From the NCBI GenBank assembly GCA_965229345.1, contig OZ245872.1, forward strand, positions 1,240,001 through 1,304,000: a stretch of 64,000 nucleotides of DNA, in the 5' to 3' direction. This stretch comes from PBB1 sp965229345. Lineage in GTDB: Bacteria; Pseudomonadota; Gammaproteobacteria; Burkholderiales; Burkholderiaceae_C. Position numbers and translations under genes: made by a program. Positions 44,085 through 52,960 of this stretch are shown piece by piece. The notes beneath the pieces were generated by a model, which saw only the letters and a list, made by a program, of their open reading frames with translations, was not told the DNA's origin and ran no database searches. Position 1 is the stretch's first letter. The number at the start of each line of letters is the position of its first letter.

Positions 44085-44789
44085 TCAGCGCGGGCTGGCG
44101 CCGGTCTGCGCCTCGGCGCGGGGCACCAGATCGACTGCAGGCCCGGCCCGCCTGGCACCGTTGTAGCGCTGGCTCCAGTAGGCATAGCGCATGTCGTCGA
44201 CGCGCACTGCTCCGCCCGTGGCAGGGGAATGGATGAATTTGCCATCTCCCACATAGATGCCGACATGCGAGAAGGTGCGCCGCATGGTGTTGAAGAACAC
44301 CAGGTCACCTGGCCGCAGGTCCTCGCGCCCGACCTTCATCAGGCCCGCGGCGTTCGCCTGTTCGTCGGCGCGGCGCGGCAGCACCAGGCCGAGACTCATC
44401 TCAAAGATGTGGCGGGTGAAGCCGCTGCAATCGAAACCGGTGGCCTCGGTCGAACCGCCCCGCTTGTACGGCACCCCGAGGAAGTTCATCGCGGTCAGCA
44501 CCATGTCGGAAGCGCCATCACGCACCTTCTGCGCCAGCGTGGGCGCGGCGTTGCCGATGCTGGCGGTCAGGCCGGTGGCGTCGGCGGGCAGCAGGCCGCG
44601 CTCGATCAGCAGCCGGGTCACGGCATCCGGCGTGCCGTTGGGTGAAGCGTCTGGCGAGGCGTCGGGTGCCGCGAATGCCACAGGCTGCCCGCAGAGCGCC
44701 GCCGCGGCGAGCCCGATTGCCACCATCTCCCGGATCCCGCCCCGCACACGCTGCGGGCTCAGTGGGGACAGGGGGCGACTTTTCGGCAT
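44085..44789 (-). CDS. NlpC/P60 (C40) peptidoglycan hydrolase
   Basis: This is a 234-residue exported protein with a signal peptide (ending AFAAP) and a short Ala/Pro/Asp linker. The C-terminal NlpC/P60 domain has the catalytic Cys in TGFDCSGFTRHIF (about 121) and the His in FSHVGIYVGDGKFIH. Such enzymes cut D-Glu to diamino-acid bonds in wall stem peptides. It is divergent from acuI and ends 42 bases before moaA on the minus strand. Confidence 0.92.
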   Translation of the reverse strand: MPKSRPLSPLSPQRVRGGIREMVAIGLAAAALCGQPVAFAAPDASPDASPNGTPDAVTRLLIERGLLPADATGLTASIGNAAPTLAQKVRDGASDMVLTAMNFLGVPYKRGGSTEATGFDCSGFTRHIFEMSLGLVLPRRADEQANAAGLMKVGREDLRPGDLVFFNTMRRTFSHVGIYVGDGKFIHSPATGGAVRVDDMRYAYWSQRYNGARRAGPAVDLVPRAEAQTGASPR

Positions 44790-44855
44790 GCGGCGCAGGA
44801 TAGGGGAGGCATCGAGGGGCGTCAAATGCGATTCTGGCGCTCTGCGGGCCGGTCT

Positions 44856-44871
44856 TGTCAGACACCTGACA
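44856..44871. promoter_or_regulatory. Candidate operator between the NlpC/P60 gene and acuI
   Basis: TGTCAG (44856-44861) and CTGACA (44866-44871) form a perfect inverted repeat with a 4-base spacer, 58 bases before the acuI start in the 139-base divergent gap. The size and symmetry suit a dimeric repressor or activator; the regulator is not in the window. Confidence 0.4.
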
Positions 44872-44928
44872 GCCACCTGCGCCATGCTCTGCGCCCCACG
44901 GCTCATCACGCGAACCACGAGGATCACC

Positions 44929-45909
44929 ATGTTCAACGCGCTCCTGCTCGAGAAATCCGAAGCCGGTTTCACGGCCTCGGTGAAGCCGGTCGATGACGCC
45001 CAGCTGCCCGATGGCGACGTGCTGGCGGCCATTTCCCATTCCACGCTGAACTACAAGGACGGACTGGCGATCACCCAGCGCGGGCCGGTGGTGCGCAGCT
45101 GGCCGATGGTGGCCGGCATTGACGGTGCCGGCACGGTGCTGGAGAGCAGCCACCCGAACTGGAAGCCGGGCGACCGCTTCATCCACAACGGCTGGGGCCT
45201 GGGCGAAACGCGCTGGGGCTGTCTGGCCGAACGGGCGCGCCTGAAAGGTGACTGGCTGGTCAAGCTGCCCGCGGCCTTCACGCCCCGCCAGGCGATGGCG
45301 CTCGGCACCGCCGGCTACACCGCGATGCTGTGCGTGCTGGCGCTCGAACGCCACGGCGTGAAGCCGGGCGATGGCGAGGTGCTGGTGACCGGCGCCACCG
45401 GCGGCGTGGGCAGCGTGGCGACGATGCTGCTGGCGAAGGCCGGCTACACCGTGGTGGCCGCCACCGGCAAGGCATCCGAGGCCGACTACCTGAAGAAGCT
45501 GGGCGCCACCACCGTGATCGATCGTGCCGAGCTGTCCGCACCCGGCAAGCCCTTGCAGAAGGAGCGGTGGGCGGCGGTGGTCGATGCGGTCGGCAGCCAC
45601 ACGCTGGCCAATGCCCTGGCGCAGACCCGCTACAACGGTGTGGTGGCCGCCTGTGGGCTGGCGCAGGGCGCCGATCTGCCGACCACGGTGATGCCGTTCA
45701 TCCTGCGGGGCGTGACGCTGGCCGGCGTCGAGAGCGTCGTGGTGCCGCTGCCCTTGCGCGAACAGGCCTGGACCCGGTTGGCACGCGACATCGATCTGGG
45801 CCTGCTGGAATCGATGGTCGAGGACATCACGCTGGCCGATTGCGTGGCCCGCGCGACAAACTTGATCGACGGCAAGGTGCGCGGCCGGCTGGTCGTCAAC
45901 ATTGCCTGA
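44929..45909 (+). CDS. acuI: Acryloyl-CoA reductase (NADPH)
   Basis: AcuI reduces acryloyl-CoA to propionyl-CoA with NADPH and detoxifies acrylate-derived CoA esters. The 326-residue MDR-family protein has HSTLNYKDGLAITQRGPVVR, GIDGAGTV and the NADPH motif VTGATGGVGSVA. It also has the family end RATNLIDGKVRGRLVVN. It is 65 bases before prpE, so acrylate and propionate are probably channelled together to propionyl-CoA. Confidence 0.92.
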   Translation: MFNALLLEKSEAGFTASVKPVDDAQLPDGDVLAAISHSTLNYKDGLAITQRGPVVRSWPMVAGIDGAGTVLESSHPNWKPGDRFIHNGWGLGETRWGCLAERARLKGDWLVKLPAAFTPRQAMALGTAGYTAMLCVLALERHGVKPGDGEVLVTGATGGVGSVATMLLAKAGYTVVAATGKASEADYLKKLGATTVIDRAELSAPGKPLQKERWAAVVDAVGSHTLANALAQTRYNGVVAACGLAQGADLPTTVMPFILRGVTLAGVESVVVPLPLREQAWTRLARDIDLGLLESMVEDITLADCVARATNLIDGKVRGRLVVNIA

Positions 45910-45974
45910 GCCTGCACCCAGCGCCTGACCGAAGAGCCGGGCCTGACCCACCAGACACCCATCGGAGACACCCC

Positions 45975-47870
45975 ATGACCCGCTACGCCGACTTTCACCA
46001 GCGCTCGCTCACCGACCGCGACGCCTTCTGGGCCGAACAGGCCGCGCTGATCGACTGGCACCGGCCATTCGATCAGGTCTGCGACCACAGCCACCCGCCA
46101 TTCGCCCGTTGGTTCGTCGGCGGCCAGACCAACCTGTGCCACAACGCCGTCGACCGGCACCTGGCGACGCGAGCCGACCAGGCGGCGCTGATCTGCGTGT
46201 CCACCGAAACCGACACTGAGCGCACCTACAACTACCGCGAACTGCATGCCGAGGTGCAGCGGATGGCGGCCATCCTGCTCTCGCTGGGTGTGAAGCAAGG
46301 CGACCGGGTGCTGATCTACATGCCGATGGTGGCGCAGGCGGTGTTCGCGATGCTGGCCTGCGTGCGCATCGGCGCGATCCACTCGGTGGTGTTCGGCGGC
46401 TTTGCCAGCGGCAGCCTGGCGAGCCGCATCGATGATGCGCAGCCGACGGTGATCGTCAGCGCCGACGCGGGCAGCCGCTCGGGCAAGGTGCTGCCCTACA
46501 AGCCGCTGCTCGACGAAGCGATCCGGCTGGCGACCCACCAACCGCAGAAGGTGCTGCTGATCGACCGCGGGCTGAGCCCGATGGACCTCGTCGCGGGGCG
46601 TGATGTGTCCTATGAAGCGCTGCGCGAGCAGCACATCGACGCGGTCGTGTCCTGCACCTGGGTCGATTCCACGCACCCCAGCTACACGCTGTACACCAGC
46701 GGCACCACCGGCAAGCCCAAGGGCGTGCAGCGCGATACCGGCGGCTACGCCGTGGCGATGGCCGCCAGCATGAAGCACATCTACTGCGCCTACCCGGGCG
46801 AGACCTTCTTCAGCGGCAGCGACATCGGCTGGGTGGTCGGTCACAGCTACATCGTCTACGCGCCGTTGATCAACGGCATGGCCACCATCCTGTATGAAGG
46901 GCTGCCGACGCGGCCGGACGCGGGCATCTGGTGGCATCTGGTCGAGAAGTACCGCGTGTCGGTCATGTTCAGCTCGCCGACCGCGATCCGGGTGCTGAAG
47001 AAGGCCGACCCCAAGTACCTCTCGCAGTACGACCTGTCGTCGCTGCGCGCGCTGTTCCTGGCCGGCGAGCCGCTGGACGAACCCACCGCTGCGTGGATTT
47101 CGCAGGCGCTGGGCAAGCCCGTCATCGACAACTACTGGCAGACCGAAACCGGCTGGCCGATCCTGACCATCGCGCACGGCGTCGAGCCCGCGCCGTCGAA
47201 GCTGGGCAGCCCGGGCTTTGCGATGTATGGCTATGCCGTCAAGGTGATCGACGAGCTGACCGGCCTGGAGTTGACCGAGCCGAACCAGAAGGGCATGTTG
47301 GTCATCGACGGGCCGCTGCCGCCGGGTTGCATGCAGACCATCTGGCGCGACGACGAGCGCTTCGTCAAGACCTACTGGAGCGGTGAGCCCGGCAAGATGG
47401 TCTACAGCACCTTCGACTGGGGGGTGCGTGACGCCGACGGTTACTACTTCATCCTGGGCCGCACCGACGATGTGATCAATGTGGCCGGCCACCGCCTGGG
47501 CACGCGCGAAATCGAGGAGAGCATCTCCAGCCATCCGGCGGTGGCCGAGGTCGCGGTGGTGGGCGTCGCCGATGCGCTGAAGGGGCAGGTGGCGATGGCC
47601 TTCGTGGTGCTGAAGGATGCGGCGAAGGCGGCCGCGCCGGCCGATGCTGCCCGCCTCGAAGCCGAGATGATGAAGGTCGTCGACACCCAGCTCGGCGCGT
47701 TGGCTCGACCCGCCCGCGTGCGCTTCGTCACCGCCTTGCCGAAGACCCGTTCTGGCAAGTTGCTGCGCAGAGCCATCCAGGCGGTGTGCGAGCAGCGAGA
47801 TCCTGGCGATCTGACGACCATCGACGATCCGAGTTCGTTGCAGCAGATCAAGGACACCCTGGTGGGCTGA
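45975..47870 (+). CDS. prpE: Propionate-CoA ligase
   Basis: PrpE activates propionate to propionyl-CoA through an adenylate. The 631-residue acyl-CoA synthetase has the N-terminal ACS domain, the P-loop YTSGTTGKPKGVQRDTGG, the YWQTETGWP adenylation motif and GRTDDVINVAGHRLGT. The C-terminal catalytic Lys is in PKTRSGKLLRR. The match to PrpE rather than acetyl-CoA synthetase comes from length and the RDTGG context and is fairly sure. The methylcitrate genes are not in the window. Confidence 0.93.
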   Translation: MTRYADFHQRSLTDRDAFWAEQAALIDWHRPFDQVCDHSHPPFARWFVGGQTNLCHNAVDRHLATRADQAALICVSTETDTERTYNYRELHAEVQRMAAILLSLGVKQGDRVLIYMPMVAQAVFAMLACVRIGAIHSVVFGGFASGSLASRIDDAQPTVIVSADAGSRSGKVLPYKPLLDEAIRLATHQPQKVLLIDRGLSPMDLVAGRDVSYEALREQHIDAVVSCTWVDSTHPSYTLYTSGTTGKPKGVQRDTGGYAVAMAASMKHIYCAYPGETFFSGSDIGWVVGHSYIVYAPLINGMATILYEGLPTRPDAGIWWHLVEKYRVSVMFSSPTAIRVLKKADPKYLSQYDLSSLRALFLAGEPLDEPTAAWISQALGKPVIDNYWQTETGWPILTIAHGVEPAPSKLGSPGFAMYGYAVKVIDELTGLELTEPNQKGMLVIDGPLPPGCMQTIWRDDERFVKTYWSGEPGKMVYSTFDWGVRDADGYYFILGRTDDVINVAGHRLGTREIEESISSHPAVAEVAVVGVADALKGQVAMAFVVLKDAAKAAAPADAARLEAEMMKVVDTQLGALARPARVRFVTALPKTRSGKLLRRAIQAVCEQRDPGDLTTIDDPSSLQQIKDTLVG

Positions 47871-47962
47871 TCGTCCCCCGTATGGCTGTCCGCGCTCGGG
47901 GGGATGGGCGGGCGCCGGCGCAATGAACAGACTGGCGGCTTCACCACCCAGGAGCCTTAGCC

Positions 47963-48847
47963 ATGATCTCGTTCAACATCCCTTGCACACGCCGTCAGGC
48001 CTTGGCGGCCGTGGTCGCCGTGTGGCCGACGACGCACGTGGCTGCCAAGCCTCGCACGCAGGCGACACCCGATGCGCCCCGGGTCGCGCTGCTCTCGGAG
48101 GCGCGCCCCGACATCGATCCCCGTGGCTACCTTGTCAGCGAAAAGCTCGATGGCGTGCGCGCGATCTGGGATGGCAGCCGGTTGCGCTTTCGCAGCGGCC
48201 GAATCGTCTGCGCGCCCGACTGGTTCACCGCCGCCTTGCCACCCGTCGCGCTGGACGGTGAACTGTGGGGCGGGCGCAAACGCTTCGATGTCGTCTCCGG
48301 CACCGTGCGGCGCGACACCCCGGACGATGCCTACTGGCGAGCGCTGCGCTTGATGGTCTTTGATCTGCCTGGGGCGCCGGGCGACTTCGCCACGCGCGCC
48401 GCGCGCATTGCCGAGTGGGCGACCGCGGCGCGTGCCACGGTCTGGGCGGCCTGCGAGCAAACCCAGGTGCCTGATCGCGCCGCGCTACAGCAGCGACTTG
48501 ACAGCCTGGTGCGCGATGGCGGCGAGGGTCTGGTGCTGCATCGCGCGGATGCGCGCTGGTCACCAGGGCGCAGCAGTGCCTTGTACAAGCTCAAGCCGCT
48601 GCACGACGCCGAGGCGCAGGTGCTGGCGCATGAGCCGGGCCGGGGACGTCTGGCCGGCCTGATGGGCGCCTTGCACGTGCGTACCGTGAGCGGCATCGAA
48701 TTCCGCATCGGCACGGGCTTCACCGATGCCGAGCGCCGCGACCCGCCGCCCGTGGGCAGCTGGATCAGTTACACCCATCACGGCACCACGCCGTCCGGCG
48801 TGCCACGGTTCGCGAGTTACTGGCGTCCGCACGACGCCGGGCTGTGA
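47963..48847 (+). CDS. Exported ATP-type DNA ligase (LigE/LigB-like)
   Basis: This is a 294-residue protein with an N-terminal export signal that has a twin-arginine-like core (CTRRQALAAVVAVWP). A minimal ATP-dependent DNA ligase follows. The nucleotide-accepting Lys is in VSEKLDGVRA (about residue 60). Later motifs are ALDGELWGGR, GGEGLVLHRAD and SSALYKLKP, and a compact OB domain ends with HHGTTPSGVPRF. There is no N-terminal DNA-binding domain, as in LigE-type periplasmic ligases. These are thought to act on extracellular or incoming DNA. Where ATP or pre-charged adenylate comes from outside the cytoplasm is unresolved. Confidence 0.87.
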   Translation: MISFNIPCTRRQALAAVVAVWPTTHVAAKPRTQATPDAPRVALLSEARPDIDPRGYLVSEKLDGVRAIWDGSRLRFRSGRIVCAPDWFTAALPPVALDGELWGGRKRFDVVSGTVRRDTPDDAYWRALRLMVFDLPGAPGDFATRAARIAEWATAARATVWAACEQTQVPDRAALQQRLDSLVRDGGEGLVLHRADARWSPGRSSALYKLKPLHDAEAQVLAHEPGRGRLAGLMGALHVRTVSGIEFRIGTGFTDAERRDPPPVGSWISYTHHGTTPSGVPRFASYWRPHDAGL

Positions 48848-48860
48848 AGCCCGACGAGCG

Positions 48861-50543
48861 TCAGAGCACCTCGCTCGCGAAGTCCGCCAGCCGCGAGCGC
48901 TCGCCGCGTGCCAGTGTGACGTGGCCACTGTGCGGCCAGCCCTTGAAGCGATCGACGGCGTAGGTCAGGCCCGAGCTGCCTTCGGTCAGGTAGGGCGTGT
49001 CGATCTGCGCCAAGTTGCCCAGGCAGACGATCTTCGTGCCCGGGCCGGCGCGCGTGATCAGCGTCTTCATCTGCTTGGGTGTCAGGTTCTGAGCCTCGTC
49101 GATCAGCACGAACTTGTTCAGGAAGGTGCGCCCGCGCATGAAGTTCAGGCTCTTGATCTTGATCTTGCTGCGCACCAGGTCGTTGGTGGCCGCGCGGCCC
49201 CATTCGCCGGCGCCGCCGTCGGTCTTCGACAGCACTTCGAGGTTGTCGTCGAGCGCACCCATCCACGGGCCCATCTTCTCTTCCTCGGTGCCCGGCAGAA
49301 AGCCGATGTCTTCACCGACCGGCACGGTCACGCGGGTGACGATGATCTCGGTGTAGCGGCGGTCGTCCATCACCTGCGACAGGCCGGCGGCCAGGGTCAT
49401 CAGCGTCTTGCCGGTGCCTGCGGTGCCGGTCAGCGTGATGAAGTCGCAGTCCGGGTCCATCAGCAGGTTGAGCGCAAAGTTCTGCTCGCGGTTGCGTGCC
49501 GTCACGCCCCACACCGCGTTCTTGGCGTGGGTGTACTCGCGCAGCGTGCGCAGCACAGCCGTCTTGCCGGTGATCTCGGTCACCTTGGCGTGCAGCGGCG
49601 CAGCGCCCGGGGCTTCGAGATAGACGAACTGATTGATCAGCAGCGCCGGCACCAGCGGGCCGCTGATGCGGTAGTAGGTGAAGCCGCCCTGGTTCCAGCT
49701 TTCCATGGTCTTGCCATGGCGGTCCCAGAAGTCGGCCGGCAGTTGCAGCACGCCGGTGTAGAGCAGATCGCCGTCTTCCAGCGTCTTGTCGTTGAAGTAA
49801 TCCTCTGCCGGCAAGCCGAGCGCACGCGCCTTGATACGCATGTTGATGTCCTTCGACACCAGCACCACCTCGCGCCCCGGCTGCTGGTCGCGCAGGGCCT
49901 GCACCACGCCGAGGATCTGGTTGTCGGCCTTGCCCTGAGGCAAGCCAGCCGGCAAGGTCACATTGACGAGGTGGGTCTGGAAGAACAGCTTGCCCGCCGC
50001 TTCACGGTGCCCGGTCTGCGCCAGCGGAAGCCCCTCACCCAGTCCGTCTGACGAGCCCTGCGCCTTGCGCGAACTCATGTTTGCAGCCAGTGCATCGAGA
50101 TCACGGCTGACCTGGCGCGCGTTGCGGGCCACTTCGGTCATGCCTTTCTTGTGATCGTCGAGCTCTTCGAGCGTGATCATCGGCAGATAGACGTCGTGCT
50201 CGTCGAAGCGGAACAGGCTCATCGGATCGTGCATCAGCACGTTGGTGTCGAGCACGAACAGCTTGGCCGGGCCCGTGCCACGCGGCTTGGCGGGGCGTGG
50301 CTTCGGTTCCTGGCGCTTGGCTGCGGCGGGCGCAGGCGCAGCGACCGCGACGGGCGCCCGGCTGGAGGCGCGCGTCGGCGCCAGCGCGGCCGGGTCGTAC
50401 AGATTCAGCTCGGCAGGTGCCGCGGGCTCGGCTTCCGCGCTGGTGCGCGCGGAGCGTTTCGTCGGTTTGGCAGCAGCCTGGGACTCGAAATCGGTGGCAG
50501 ACAACAAGGAGGCACGTTTGGCAGGCGGCTTGGGCAGTGGCAT
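48861..50543 (-). CDS. PhoH-family ATPase with PIN domain
   Basis: This is a 560-residue protein with a Pro/Ala-rich N-terminus, a PIN ribonuclease-like domain (FVLDTNVLMHDP, about 100-250) and a C-terminal PhoH ATPase (Walker A GTAGTGKTLMTLAAGL, Walker B FVLIDEAQNLTP). Such PhoH2-type proteins combine RNA cleavage and helicase activity in other bacteria, and activity here is inferred from that. The ATG at 50543 is preferred over an in-frame start at 50588. It is preceded by bcp on the minus strand, with a terminator between them. Confidence 0.93.
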   Translation of the reverse strand: MPLPKPPAKRASLLSATDFESQAAAKPTKRSARTSAEAEPAAPAELNLYDPAALAPTRASSRAPVAVAAPAPAAAKRQEPKPRPAKPRGTGPAKLFVLDTNVLMHDPMSLFRFDEHDVYLPMITLEELDDHKKGMTEVARNARQVSRDLDALAANMSSRKAQGSSDGLGEGLPLAQTGHREAAGKLFFQTHLVNVTLPAGLPQGKADNQILGVVQALRDQQPGREVVLVSKDINMRIKARALGLPAEDYFNDKTLEDGDLLYTGVLQLPADFWDRHGKTMESWNQGGFTYYRISGPLVPALLINQFVYLEAPGAAPLHAKVTEITGKTAVLRTLREYTHAKNAVWGVTARNREQNFALNLLMDPDCDFITLTGTAGTGKTLMTLAAGLSQVMDDRRYTEIIVTRVTVPVGEDIGFLPGTEEEKMGPWMGALDDNLEVLSKTDGGAGEWGRAATNDLVRSKIKIKSLNFMRGRTFLNKFVLIDEAQNLTPKQMKTLITRAGPGTKIVCLGNLAQIDTPYLTEGSSGLTYAVDRFKGWPHSGHVTLARGERSRLADFASEVL

Positions 50544-50586
50544 GGGGCGACGACGGATGAAGTTGGATGACAGCGTATCGGAAAAC

Positions 50587-50618
50587 AAAAAAGCCGCACA
50601 GAAGGGTGTGCGGCTTTT
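50587..50618 (-). terminator. Rho-independent terminator after bcp
   Basis: A 12-bp stem (A4GCCGCACA at 50589-50600 with TGTGCGGCT4 at 50607-50618) with a 6-base loop is followed on the minus strand by a run of T (the A-run at 50587-50592). It ends bcp transcription 26 bases after the stop and separates it from the PhoH gene. Confidence 0.9.
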
Positions 50619-50643
50619 GCGTGAGCGCGTTGCGAACCGAGGA

Positions 50644-51120
50644 TCAGACTTGCTCTCTCAGGGCTTGGGCGGCAGCCAGCACTTCCTCGACGTGGCCAGC
50701 GACCTTCAAGCCGCGCCATTCACCGCGCAGCACGCCGGCGCCATCGATCAGGAAGGTGCTGCGCTCGATGCCCTTGACCTTCTTGCCGTACATGATCTTG
50801 TTCTTGACCACGCCGAACATGTGACACAGCTTTTCTTCGGTGTCGGCGATCAGGTCGAACGGCAATTCGAGGTTCTGCTTGAACTTTTCGTGCGAGGCCA
50901 TGTTGTCGCGCGACACGCCGAACACGACCGCGTCGGCGGCCACGAATTCCTTGTGGAAGTCGCGGAACTGCATCGCTTCGGTGGTGCAGCCGGGCGTGTT
51001 GTCTTTCGGATAGAAGTACAACACCACTGTCCGTCCGGCGTAGGCCTGCGGCGTGAACTTCACTCCGCTGGTGGCGAGCGCTTCAAAGTCCGGGAGGGGT
51101 TTGTTGAGGGCTGGCGTCAT
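50644..51120 (-). CDS. bcp: Thiol peroxidase Bcp (peroxiredoxin Q)
   Basis: Bcp reduces hydrogen peroxide and organic hydroperoxides through a catalytic Cys. The 158-residue protein has the peroxidatic Cys in YPKDNTPGCTTEA (Cys45). The resolving Cys five residues later in E. coli Bcp is replaced by Met here. Another Cys lies in EEKLCHMFG, so resolution may use that residue or an external thiol. Confidence 0.93.
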   Translation of the reverse strand: MTPALNKPLPDFEALATSGVKFTPQAYAGRTVVLYFYPKDNTPGCTTEAMQFRDFHKEFVAADAVVFGVSRDNMASHEKFKQNLELPFDLIADTEEKLCHMFGVVKNKIMYGKKVKGIERSTFLIDGAGVLRGEWRGLKVAGHVEEVLAAAQALREQV

Positions 51121-51212
51121 GGGAAGGGTGGGGTGTTGCGGCGTCGCGGCGCGTAGCCCTCAATTATAGGGGGCCGCTCGCGCACCGGCTGCGCGCGATG
51201 GTGGTCAGTGCC

Positions 51213-51587
51213 TCAGCGCTCGAACAGCAATGCCGCCAGCACAGCGCGGCCCTCGGACAGCAACACGTTGTAGGTGCGGCAGGCGGCGGCGGTGTCCATG
51301 GTCTCCACGCCGATGCGCCGCTCGATCAACGAGCGCAGGACGCTGGCCGCGGGGAATCGCAATCGCGCGCCGCTGCCGAAGATCACCAGTTCCGGCGTGT
51401 GCTCGGCGAGGGCCGTGAAATGCTCGGCCTGGAGATCCTCGAAACGGGCTACCGGCCAGGCCGCGACCAGCCCCGTCCACGGCACGATCACGCTCTGGGT
51501 GTGCTGCACGCCGTTGACCAGCACGCCATCGGGCCCATGGCGCGCGATGGCATTGGTTCCTTCGATCCGTTCGGCGTTCAGTTTCAA
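51213..51587 (-). CDS. Mth938-like (DUF498) protein
   Basis: This is a 124-residue protein of the Mth938/Xcc1710-like family, related to NDUFAF3; its function in bacteria is unknown. Family marks are LKLNAERIEGTNAIARHG and the late ERRIGVETMDTAAACRTYNVLLSEGR. I chose the TTG at 51587 because the family begins with this KL-N-ERIEG block. The frame stays open to an ATG at 51695, but that would overlap the start of alaA on the other strand. Confidence 0.75.
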   Translation of the reverse strand: MKLNAERIEGTNAIARHGPDGVLVNGVQHTQSVIVPWTGLVAAWPVARFEDLQAEHFTALAEHTPELVIFGSGARLRFPAASVLRSLIERRIGVETMDTAAACRTYNVLLSEGRAVLAALLFER

Positions 51588-51645
51588 GGCGACAGCAGGG
51601 TGATCACTGAGCCTAAAATTGTAGGCTGCGTGCCGTGTCGGCGCG

Positions 51646-52887
51646 GTGCTGGAGCCCGCTTTGAAAGCTGTTGCCAAGTCGAGCAAGCTCGCCAATGTCT
51701 GCTACGACATCCGTGGTCCGGTGCTCGACAAGGCCCGGCAGATGGAGGAGGACGGGCAGAAGATCATCAAGTTGAACATCGGCAACCTGGCGGTGTTCGG
51801 GCTGGAGCCGCCCGACGAGATCGTGCAGGACATGATCCGCAACCTGCCCAACAGCGCCGGCTACACCGACAGCAAGGGCCTGTTTGCACCCCGCAAGGCG
51901 GTGGTGCATTACTCGCAGGAAAAGCGCATCCAGGGCGTGACCGTCGACGACGTGTACCTGGGCAACGGGGCCTCTGAACTCATCACGATGAGCATGAACG
52001 GCCTGCTCAACACGGGCGACGAGGTTCTGGTGCCGGCACCCGATTACCCGCTGTGGACCGCCTCGGTCGCGCTCTCCGGCGGCACGCCGGTGCACTACCT
52101 CTGCGACGAGCAATCCGGCTGGTATCCGGACATCGCCGACATCCGCCGCAAGATCACGCCGAACACCAAGGCGATCGTGGTCATCAACCCGAACAACCCG
52201 ACGGGCGCGCTGTATCCGGAGAGCGTGCTGCGCGAGATCGTGGAGGTGGCGCGCCAGCACCAGCTGATCGTCTTTGCCGACGAGATCTACGACAAGACGC
52301 TGTACGACGGCGAAACGCACACCAGCATCGCTTCGCTGGCCGATGACGTGCTGTTCGTCACCTACAACGGCCTGTCCAAGAACTACCGCTCCTGTGGCTA
52401 CCGCGCCGGCTGGATGGTGGTGTCCGGTGCCAAGTCGCATGCACGCGACTACATCGAGGGCCTGAACATGCTGGCCTCGATGCGGCTGTGCTCGAACACG
52501 CCGGGCCAGCTGGCCATCCAGACCGCACTTGGCGGCTACCAGAGCATCAAGGACCTGGTGGCACCCGGCGGCAGGCTGTGCCGCCAGCGCGACCTGGCCT
52601 ACGAGCTGCTGAGCCAGATCCCCGGCGTCAGCGTCGTCAAGCCGAAGGCCGCGCTGTACATGTTCCCGAAGCTGGACCCCAAGATCTACCCGATCCAGGA
52701 CGATCAGCAGTTCGCCTACGACCTGCTGGCCACCGAGAAGGTGCTGATCGTGCAGGGCACCGGCTTCAACTGGCCGAATCCGGATCATTTCCGGCTGGTG
52801 TTCCTGCCCAACAGCGATGATCTGACCGAGGCCATCGGGCGCATCGCCCGCTTCCTCGATCAGTACCGCAAGCGCTACGCGCTGTGA
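51646..52887 (+). CDS. alaA: AlaA-type pyridoxal-phosphate aminotransferase
   Basis: This 413-residue fold-type I aminotransferase is predicted to make alanine from pyruvate and glutamate. Family marks are KLANVCYDIRGPVLDKARQM and LNIGNLAVFG, then the YTDSKG segment. NPNNPTGALYP and FADEIYDK follow, with the PLP-binding Lys in TYNGLSKNYRSCGYRAGW. The start is GTG at 51646 (or TTG at 51661). It precedes hom by 73 bases, an arrangement conserved in Burkholderiales. Confidence 0.92.
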   Translation: MLEPALKAVAKSSKLANVCYDIRGPVLDKARQMEEDGQKIIKLNIGNLAVFGLEPPDEIVQDMIRNLPNSAGYTDSKGLFAPRKAVVHYSQEKRIQGVTVDDVYLGNGASELITMSMNGLLNTGDEVLVPAPDYPLWTASVALSGGTPVHYLCDEQSGWYPDIADIRRKITPNTKAIVVINPNNPTGALYPESVLREIVEVARQHQLIVFADEIYDKTLYDGETHTSIASLADDVLFVTYNGLSKNYRSCGYRAGWMVVSGAKSHARDYIEGLNMLASMRLCSNTPGQLAIQTALGGYQSIKDLVAPGGRLCRQRDLAYELLSQIPGVSVVKPKAALYMFPKLDPKIYPIQDDQQFAYDLLATEKVLIVQGTGFNWPNPDHFRLVFLPNSDDLTEAIGRIARFLDQYRKRYAL

Positions 52888-52960
52888 AGGTCGGCCATTG
52901 GCCGCTCCTGCTGCTTTTTCTTTCTACGACTACTAGTACTGGCCCGAACGGGCATTCAAG

